Assembly (NCBI GenBank): GCA_934662925.1
Contig: CAKUKL010000031.1
Location: 1 to 10,635 of the forward strand
Direction: 5' to 3'
DNA length: 10,635 nt
DNA from: an uncultured Oscillospiraceae bacterium
Lineage (GTDB): Bacteria; Bacillota; Clostridia; Oscillospirales; Oscillospiraceae
Shown: positions 7,098 through 10,635 of the stretch, in pieces
Layout: every line of letters begins with the position of its first letter
How positions within the stretch are numbered: the first letter of the stretch is position 1
Position numbers and translations under genes: made by a program
The notes under the pieces: generated by a model
The model's input: the letters and a program-made list of their open reading frames with translations, nothing else
Database searches by the model: none
What the model was told of the DNA's origin: nothing

Positions 7098-8315
7098 TCA
7101 CCTCTTTGGTATCTCTATGCGCACCGTAGTGCCCACGCCGCTGGTGCTGGTAAAAAACACGTCGCCGCCGGTCAGCGTGCGCACCCGTTCCCGCACGCTC
7201 TCCAGCCCGATGTGCTCCCGGTCGCTGCTGAGCTTGATCTCGTCGATACTCTTCGCGTCGACGCCCACGCCGTTGTCCTGCACCGTGATCACATAGTTCG
7301 CGTCCTCCTCCCGGATGGAGAGGGAAACCGTTCCGCCGCCGGGCTTCTGGCCCACGCCGTGGCTCACCGCGTTGCTCAGAATGGGCTGAATGGTGAGGGA
7401 CGGAACGCCGAAATCCACGTCCGCGATGTCGTAGACGATATTCAGCTTTTTGCCGTACCGGAGCAGCTCCAGATCGGCGTAGCGGCGGACATTGGCCACC
7501 TCCTGCGCCACGGGGACCAGCTGCGCGCCGCCCACGGCGGCGTTGATGTTCTCCCGGAGAACGGTGCTCAGACGGTCGATGTAAAACTGCGCCCGCTCAG
7601 GGTCCATATCGCAGAGAACACTGATGGACGCCAGCGAGCTGCAAATAAAGTGGGGCTGCACCTGATCGAGCATAAGCCGCGTCCGCGTTTCGCGTTCCCG
7701 GATCTTCTTCTCTTCCGCCTCGTGGATGAGAGCGTCGTAGTGGTTTTTGGAGCGGTACCAGCCCATGGGGCAGCCCAGCACGGCGGCGAATATATAATTA
7801 AAGGTATTGGCCACCGTCAGTGCATCTCTGGAATAAACGTGCTCGATGCCAATGGAGACGCACAGCGCCGCGGCCGTCAAAGAGAAGTTCACCCGTGGTC
7901 TGCCATCAAAGAACGTGTTGAAGGCCACCAGCGCGATGCACTGCATGACGTTGACGATCTCCGGATAGAGCCGCGTATCGTAATAAAGCGCCGAAAAATA
8001 CACAAGGACGATGAACCCGGTACACATCAGGCGGCTGTATTTGAGCTGTCGCTCCCGGATCATCCGCCTGACCACCGGGCGCGCAAGCAGCAGCGCCGCA
8101 ATAGGCAGGAGAAACCGCAGCCGCAGGCTGGGATCGGCACTGGGGAGAAACCAGTAGACGACGCCCGCCACAAAGATGGCCGGAATGAACAGTGTGTAGT
8201 AATCCATCAGATAGCGCAGATTGTCATACGCGATCCGGTCATTGAACGCATCAAGCTCCTGCTCCGTATGGCCGAGCAGCATCCATCGCTTCCACTGTGT
8301 CCTGAACACGGACAA
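7098..8315 (-). CDS. LytS-type membrane sensor histidine kinase (six TM, His_kinase/HATPase_c)
   Basis: The preferred start is TTG 8315 (405 aa), five bases after GGAGG (8321-8325). GTG 8309 and ATG 8282 are alternatives. The frame stays open up to an ATG at 8549, but that start lies inside the palindromic sites and has no ribosome site. About six membrane segments are visible near residues 39-58, 66-81, 95-112, 117-136, 142-160 and 168-187. A charged linker (190-215) follows, then the phospho-acceptor box QVQPHFICSSL (H222) of the PF06580-type family. The ATP-binding domain has N315 (SNAVSHG), DNGVG (D347) and GLESVRERV. It autophosphorylates in the membrane and should pass phosphate to the regulator encoded next. 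The signal is unknown: no extracytoplasmic sensor domain is present beyond short loops. The usual Asn four residues after the His is Ser here. The upstream region is the putative invertible segment. Confidence 0.9.
   Translation of the reverse strand: MSVFRTQWKRWMLLGHTEQELDAFNDRIAYDNLRYLMDYYTLFIPAIFVAGVVYWFLPSADPSLRLRFLLPIAALLLARPVVRRMIRERQLKYSRLMCTGFIVLVYFSALYYDTRLYPEIVNVMQCIALVAFNTFFDGRPRVNFSLTAAALCVSIGIEHVYSRDALTVANTFNYIFAAVLGCPMGWYRSKNHYDALIHEAEEKKIRERETRTRLMLDQVQPHFICSSLASISVLCDMDPERAQFYIDRLSTVLRENINAAVGGAQLVPVAQEVANVRRYADLELLRYGKKLNIVYDIADVDFGVPSLTIQPILSNAVSHGVGQKPGGGTVSLSIREEDANYVITVQDNGVGVDAKSIDEIKLSSDREHIGLESVRERVRTLTGGDVFFTSTSGVGTTVRIEIPKR
7101..7107 (-). promoter_or_regulatory. ribosome binding site for the response regulator, inside the kinase 3' end
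   Basis: The minus strand reads AAAGAGG directly before the kinase TGA (7098-7100). It lies nine bases from an in-frame ACG (7091) but 24 bases from the first ATG (7076). It therefore favours a non-AUG start at 7091, coupled to kinase termination. Confidence 0.5.
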
Positions 8316-8494
8316 AACACCCTCCGTTTCATGTTCGTTTCCGCTATGGTCTTTTAGAGAATTGCAACAGAACAACAACAAAAACCTCCGCTCCGGGGAA
8401 ATTTTTTTCGAATTTTTTATCGGAAGTTCATCCAGAAATTCCAATATATTCTGAAATAAAAATTGGCACGCAAACCACGTATCATAACAAGATA
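8316..8494. other. AT-rich leader between the kinase start and the first palindromic site
   Basis: About 180 nt with no gene. It is clearly richer in A and T than the flanking coding DNA, with runs of A/T near 8401-8420. If the kinase is transcribed from a promoter inside the putative switch, this is its 5' leader. A weak minus-strand promoter candidate (TTGGAA, 17 nt, GATAAA) lies within it and could give switch-independent expression. Confidence 0.4.
8321..8325 (-). promoter_or_regulatory. ribosome binding site deciding the kinase start
   Basis: GGAGG on the minus strand, five bases before TTG 8315 and eleven before GTG 8309. It supports a start about 230 nt inside the longest possible frame. 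A second GGAGG further upstream (8385-8389) precedes in-frame TTG codons and is a weaker alternative. Confidence 0.5.
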
Positions 8495-8512
8495 ACATAA
8501 TTTTTGTTATGT
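8495..8512 (+). repeat. palindromic site copy 1 (direct orientation)
   Basis: ACATAA, centre TTTTTG, TTATGT: 18 bp identical to copies 2 and 3. Here symmetry stops at the six-base arms. It is in the same orientation as copy 2 and begins exactly 32 bp before it, about three helical turns. Confidence 0.85.
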
Positions 8513-8521
8513 AGCAGGCGC

Positions 8522-8549
8522 TTGCAACATAATTTTTGTTATGTTGCAA
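8522..8549 (+). repeat. palindromic site copy 2: 28 bp with 11-6-11 Xer/dif-like geometry
   Basis: Left arm TTGCAACATAA, centre TTTTTG, right arm TTATGTTGCAA. The two 11-bp arms are perfectly complementary around a six-base centre. This is the layout of XerC/XerD dif-type crossover sites, and the inner arms (CATAA...TTATGT) resemble the dif sequence of E. coli as I recall it. It forms the left boundary of the putative invertible segment. Confidence 0.85.
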
Positions 8550-8562
8550 AAAAGTTCCAAAA

Positions 8563-8580
8563 GTGCGGTATGTACCTCAC
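8563..8580. repeat. operator-like palindrome inside the segment, left side
   Basis: GTGcGGTA-TG-TACCtCAC, an 18-bp inverted repeat with one mismatched pair. It lies just downstream of the minus-strand promoter candidate at 8591-8619, where a repressor or initial-transcript hairpin could act. Confidence 0.45.
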
Positions 8581-8590
8581 TACAACAACT

Positions 8591-8619
8591 AAAATAGCAC
8601 GTTTTTGGTAAATATTCAA
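8591..8619 (-). promoter_or_regulatory. promoter candidate facing the kinase/regulator operon
   Basis: On the minus strand, TTGAAT (8614-8619), a 17-bp spacer and TATTTT (8591-8596), with a TGC extended -10 immediately before the -10 box. Four of six bases match in each box. It lies inside the putative invertible segment and would read through copies 2 and 1 into the kinase leader in the present orientation. Confidence 0.4.
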
Positions 8620-8691
8620 GGCCAAATTGCATTTTCAGCAGTCTACACCTGCGCCGGCGCGTGTTTCGTCATAAACACAAAAGCATGGCAG

Positions 8692-8730
8692 AAAAGGCCA
8701 GTGCGTACCAATTCTGCACTGGCCTGTTTT
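8692..8730. terminator. terminator-like hairpin in the middle of the putative switch
   Basis: A perfect 10-bp stem (8695-8704 with 8716-8725) around an 11-base loop, with AAAA on the left and TGTTTT on the right. It could stop transcription in either direction. In the present orientation it would block leftward read-through from the recombinase gene and separates the two outward promoter candidates. Confidence 0.65.
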
Positions 8731-8747
8731 GTCATGTCCAAATGGAG

Positions 8748-8753
8748 TATAAT
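8748..8753 (+). promoter_or_regulatory. consensus -10 box facing right inside the putative switch
   Basis: A perfect TATAAT on the plus strand. No good -35 exists at 16-18 bp (a TTGTCA is only 13 bp upstream), so it is incomplete by eye. No plus-strand gene follows in the window. If the segment between copies 2 and 3 were inverted, this box would fall near 8603-8608 on the minus strand and face the kinase operon. Confidence 0.3.
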
Positions 8754-8780
8754 GCATAAATATTCTGCGGATAAGCAATT

Positions 8781-8800
8781 CCTGTGTACGCGATCACAGG
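8781..8800. repeat. operator-like palindrome inside the segment, right side
   Basis: CCTGTG at 8781-8786 and CACAGG at 8795-8800 form a 20-bp inverted repeat. It lies downstream of the TATAAT box and just before copy 3, mirroring the placement of the left palindrome relative to its promoter candidate. Confidence 0.45.
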
Positions 8801-8811
8801 GCACCGTTGTC

Positions 8812-8829
8812 ACATAACAAAAATTATGT
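8812..8829 (-). repeat. palindromic site copy 3 (inverted relative to copies 1 and 2)
   Basis: ACATAA, centre CAAAAA, TTATGT: the exact reverse complement of the 18 bp in copies 1 and 2. The asymmetric centre fixes the orientation. Outside it, GGCACC (8800-8805) and GGTGCC (8835-8840) form a further pair of arms. The outer flank to 8843 resembles the outer flank of copy 2 (8514-8526), both beginning GCAGGC on the outside. Confidence 0.85.
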
Positions 8830-8868
8830 CGCGAGGTGCCTGCGCAAAAAACTGATATGTCGCCGCCG

Positions 8869-9708
8869 TCACGCCAGCAGCCGCAGCCGCTCCATCTGCT
8901 GCCGGTGTTCCTGTCCGGTGGTCATGATATAAATGCGCGTGGTGTTGATGCTGCTGTGGCCCAGCACGTCGGCCAGCTTTGCGATGTCCTTATCCAAACT
9001 GTAAAACGTCCGGGCAAAAAGCTTCCTCAGATTGTGGGGAAACACTTTGTCCGGATTTACGTTTGCCCGCAGGCACAGGGCCTTCATGGCCGCCCAGATA
9101 TGGCTGCGGTCCAGCGGCCTGCCCGTCCGGGTACAGAAGATGACCCCGCCGGTGATGCCGGTCTTTTCGGCGTACCGCAGCAGCAGCTTCTGAAGCTTGG
9201 TTGGAATGAGGATCTTCCGGGTCTTGTTCTTGCAGGCCACGCTGATCTCTCCCCGCCGCACCGCCTCCACCGTGAAGTATTGCAGCTCGGACACCCGGAT
9301 GCCGGTGGCGCAGATGGTCTGGAGCAGGAGCCACAGCCGCCGGTCCCGCTCCGCCGCCTGCAAAAGCCGCAGATACTCCGCCCGGCTCAGCTCCTTTTCC
9401 TCCGGCAGGTAGATCTCCCGCTGCATCCGGCACAGCTTGACCTTGCAGTCCGTCCGCCCGCAGAAGGTCAGGAAGCTGTTCAGCGACGCCAGCATGGAGT
9501 TGATGGACCGCGGGGCATATCCCTGCTCCGTCAGGTGCTGCTTGTAGGCGATGGCCCGCTCCTTTGTGACCGGCTCCCCGGCCAGATACCGGGCGAAGTG
9601 CCGGACATCCCGAAGGTACTTCTCGATGGTCTTTCCGCTCTTTTCCTCCTCGTACAGCGCCTGTGCGTACCGCCCGATGAGCGCCTGCGTCAGATAAGTT
9701 TCTTCCAT
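8869..9708 (-). CDS. tyrosine recombinase/integrase (XerC/D-like)
   Basis: The preferred start is ATG 9708 (279 aa). It is preceded by AGGCGGAGGG and lies about 30 bp after a consensus -10 box. An upstream ATG at 9765 would put that promoter inside the gene. Residues 1-95 form the SAM-like N-terminal DNA-binding domain (TIEKYLRDVRHFARYL). The catalytic domain holds R138 (ATGIRVSEL), a likely K162 in the beta-hairpin (CKNKTRK), H225 and R228 (HNLRKLF), H251 (LGHSS) and nucleophile Y260 (TTRIYI). The set is complete, so it should be active in cutting and rejoining DNA between short sites. No excisionase, relaxase or phage genes are nearby. Its stop is 26 nt from the outer flank of copy 3, which makes those sites its likely substrate. 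XerC/D proteins are usually slightly longer (about 300 aa) and not next to such a site cluster, so a dedicated invertase is more likely than the housekeeping enzyme. Confidence 0.93.
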   Translation of the reverse strand: MEETYLTQALIGRYAQALYEEEKSGKTIEKYLRDVRHFARYLAGEPVTKERAIAYKQHLTEQGYAPRSINSMLASLNSFLTFCGRTDCKVKLCRMQREIYLPEEKELSRAEYLRLLQAAERDRRLWLLLQTICATGIRVSELQYFTVEAVRRGEISVACKNKTRKILIPTKLQKLLLRYAEKTGITGGVIFCTRTGRPLDRSHIWAAMKALCLRANVNPDKVFPHNLRKLFARTFYSLDKDIAKLADVLGHSSINTTRIYIMTTGQEHRQQMERLRLLA

Positions 9709-9739
9709 ATCCCTCCGCCTTTCCGTGATGATACAGCTT

Positions 9740-9768
9740 ATTATACCCGGGAAGGCGGTTTTCATAAA
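9740..9768 (-). promoter_or_regulatory. promoter of the recombinase gene
   Basis: On the minus strand, TTTATG (9763-9768), 17 bp and a perfect TATAAT (9740-9745). The -35 matches three of six. Transcription would begin near 9733, giving a leader of about 25 nt before ATG 9708. The recombinase therefore appears to have its own promoter outside the invertible segment. Confidence 0.55.
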
Positions 9769-9871
9769 TAAAGGGGCAATGTCCTGAACATCCGGGCGGC
9801 AGCGGCGAACATCAGAAGTCCGAATCAGGCAAGGTCAGCGCGTCATTGATATAAGTCATACAAAAAACAGG

Positions 9872-9905
9872 GCCCGCGCCGTTTCCCGGCGCGGGCTTTG
9901 CTTTT
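9872..9905 (-). terminator. rho-independent terminator after the partial gene at the right edge
   Basis: A GC-only 10-bp stem (9872-9881 with 9887-9896) around a five-base loop. On the minus strand it is followed by CCTG and six T. It lies about 20 nt after the stop at 9917 and isolates the recombinase gene. A short plus-strand T-rich stretch (9897-9905) makes weak rightward action possible. Confidence 0.88.
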
Positions 9906-9916
9906 ACAACCTTTTC

Positions 9917-10635
9917 TTAATAAACGGTGATCTCTATGGGTATCTCCAGACCGTACCACAGCGTCCGGCTCAGCCGGAGGGTCACGGTGTCGTAGGCGTA
10001 GTCCGGTTTCAGATAGATGTAGGGGGTCATGACGTCCTCATCATCGCGGGTGCCCACGCCGCCCTCGGTGCAGTAGTACTCCTCCCCTGTTGGGTCGAAG
10101 TAGGTCCAACCGAACAGGTCGCAGGCCCCGGAGCCGTGCAGCGGCGCCTCAAACGCCAGTCTGATACCGTCCTCATCGCCATTGCGGTACACGCCGGTGA
10201 GCTTCACGCCCTCCGGCAGGCCCGACGCCGTCTTGTGCACCAGATCCACCGTCACGTCCCGTTTGTCCGGGTCCAGCCACGAAACGCCGGTGACGCGCAG
10301 GGTCAGATGCTTTGCCTTGGAGAACCACGGGCTGGCCACCCGGCGGTCGAAGGCGAAGCCCGTCACCGGGTCGCTGTACCCGCCGATGCCGCCCTCCATC
10401 TCATAGCGGTTGCCGTCGTCATCCTCCAGATAAAATTCCAGATTCTTCAGGCGCATGGTGTTGTCCTCGCTGTCCCCCAGCTTGAGCCGGGCGTGAGTGG
10501 GATAGATCTCCAGCGCCTCCACGTAGATGTGCTGGCCGTCCAGCTCCAGCCAGCGGCCGATCTCGCACACCCTGCCGCTGGCGGTGTACGCCGGGTCGAA
10601 ACTGATGTCGAAGGTGAACTCCGTCCCCGCCGGTT
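9917..10635 (-). CDS. C-terminal part of an unrecognised, probably extracellular beta-rich protein (5' end beyond window)
   Basis: The frame is open to the right edge (238 residues seen). A GTG at 10570 is not the start, because the frame continues with a good protein-like sequence (PAGTEFTFDISFDPAYTASGR) and no ribosome site precedes it. The visible part is rich in alternating hydrophobic residues, aromatics and acidic residues (YLEDDDGNRYEME, VTLRLSRTLWYGLEIPIEITVY), with no membrane segment. The pattern of two consecutive beta-sandwich-like blocks recalls the C-terminal halves of DUF4179/DUF5643-type proteins, which occur with ECF sigma factors in Firmicutes. That match is from memory and tentative, and the N-terminus that would decide it is missing. 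It ends in TAA followed by a strong terminator. Confidence 0.85.
   Translation of the reverse strand, partial: PAGTEFTFDISFDPAYTASGRVCEIGRWLELDGQHIYVEALEIYPTHARLKLGDSEDNTMRLKNLEFYLEDDDGNRYEMEGGIGGYSDPVTGFAFDRRVASPWFSKAKHLTLRVTGVSWLDPDKRDVTVDLVHKTASGLPEGVKLTGVYRNGDEDGIRLAFEAPLHGSGACDLFGWTYFDPTGEEYYCTEGGVGTRDDEDVMTPYIYLKPDYAYDTVTLRLSRTLWYGLEIPIEITVY

Larger units (their letters stand above)
8514..8843. other. candidate invertible promoter segment (phase-variation switch)
   Basis: Bounded by inverted copies of an 18-bp site whose homology extends outward, with one gap, to about 31 bp on each side. Inside are a bidirectional hairpin and promoter candidates facing out both ways. A tyrosine recombinase gene starts beyond it on the right and a two-component operon lies on the left. 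This is the usual arrangement of recombinase-driven promoter inversion; inversion itself cannot be seen in one sequence. No credible gene lies within. The alternatives are operator sites for one regulator, or an attachment region of a mobile element. Confidence 0.5.

Noticed and set aside
7212..8357. Long plus-strand frame opposite the kinase
   Set aside because: The minus frame carries the membrane segments, the phospho-acceptor box and the ATP-binding motifs.
8422..8442. Imperfect inverted repeat GGAAGTT...AAATTCC in the kinase leader
   Set aside because: Seven-base arms with a mismatch in AT-rich DNA are expected by chance; it is kept only as part of the leader.
7098..8549. Kinase start at ATG 8549 (483 aa)
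   Set aside because: The extra N-terminus is encoded by the palindromic sites and an AT-rich leader, has no ribosome site and is not protein-like. GGAGG before TTG 8315 fits better.
8605..8817. A 70-codon plus-strand frame inside the putative switch
   Set aside because: It starts at TTG without a ribosome site, runs through the hairpin, and has no recognisable structure.
8495..8829. The chromosomal dif site or a small mobile element
   Set aside because: A dif site should be single, not three copies with one inverted. The recombinase lies outside the repeat-bounded segment, and no cargo gene lies within it. An attachment role with a further copy beyond the window cannot be excluded.
8869..9765. 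Recombinase start at ATG 9765 (298 aa)
   Set aside because: The perfect -10 box at 9740-9745 lies inside this extension, and the GGAGG motif precedes ATG 9708.
8836..9771. Long plus-strand frame opposite the recombinase
   Set aside because: It is a shadow: the minus frame contains the complete R-K-H-R-H-Y catalytic set.

Overview
The window is moderately GC-rich and fits a Clostridia (Firmicutes) genome, most like the gut Oscillospiraceae/Ruminococcaceae group. The clues are strong GGAGG-type ribosome sites, a BspA-like leucine-rich-repeat protein with InlB-type repeats, an SLH-anchored exoenzyme, and a LytS-type kinase with its regulator. The lineage is inferred from gene content, not from a marker gene. 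Every supported gene is on the minus strand, so the window reads functionally from right to left.

From right to left: (1) 9917-10635, the C-terminal part of an unrecognised, probably extracellular beta-rich protein, closed by a strong terminator. (2) 8869-9708, a tyrosine recombinase with a complete catalytic set and its own promoter. (3) 8316-8868, about 550 bp without a gene, holding three identical 18-bp palindromic sites. Two are direct and 32 bp apart; the third is inverted 285 bp away. The best copy has the 11-6-11 geometry of a Xer/dif-type crossover site. The DNA between the inverted sites carries a terminator-like hairpin, outward-facing promoter candidates on both strands and two operator-like palindromes. 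(4) 7098-8315 and 6258-7076 (or 7091), a six-TM LytS-type histidine kinase and a receiver/SARP-type winged-helix response regulator, ending in a strong terminator. (5) 4965-6104, a five-repeat zinc-ribbon protein. (6) 3727-4857, a secreted protein with SLH repeats and an anthrax lethal factor/PPEP-like metalloprotease domain, followed 7 nt later by a small four-cysteine protein (3498-3719). (7) 1-3433, a secreted BspA-like protein that runs off the left edge.

The best candidate for a new system is the 8514-8843 segment. It looks like a recombinase-controlled invertible promoter cassette lying directly upstream of the kinase/regulator operon, with the recombinase gene on its other side. If so, the two-component system would be phase-variable, and the surface genes to the left would be natural candidates for its targets. 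The sites, their orientation, the hairpin and the intact recombinase are read directly from the sequence. The inversion itself and the regulatory targets are inference.
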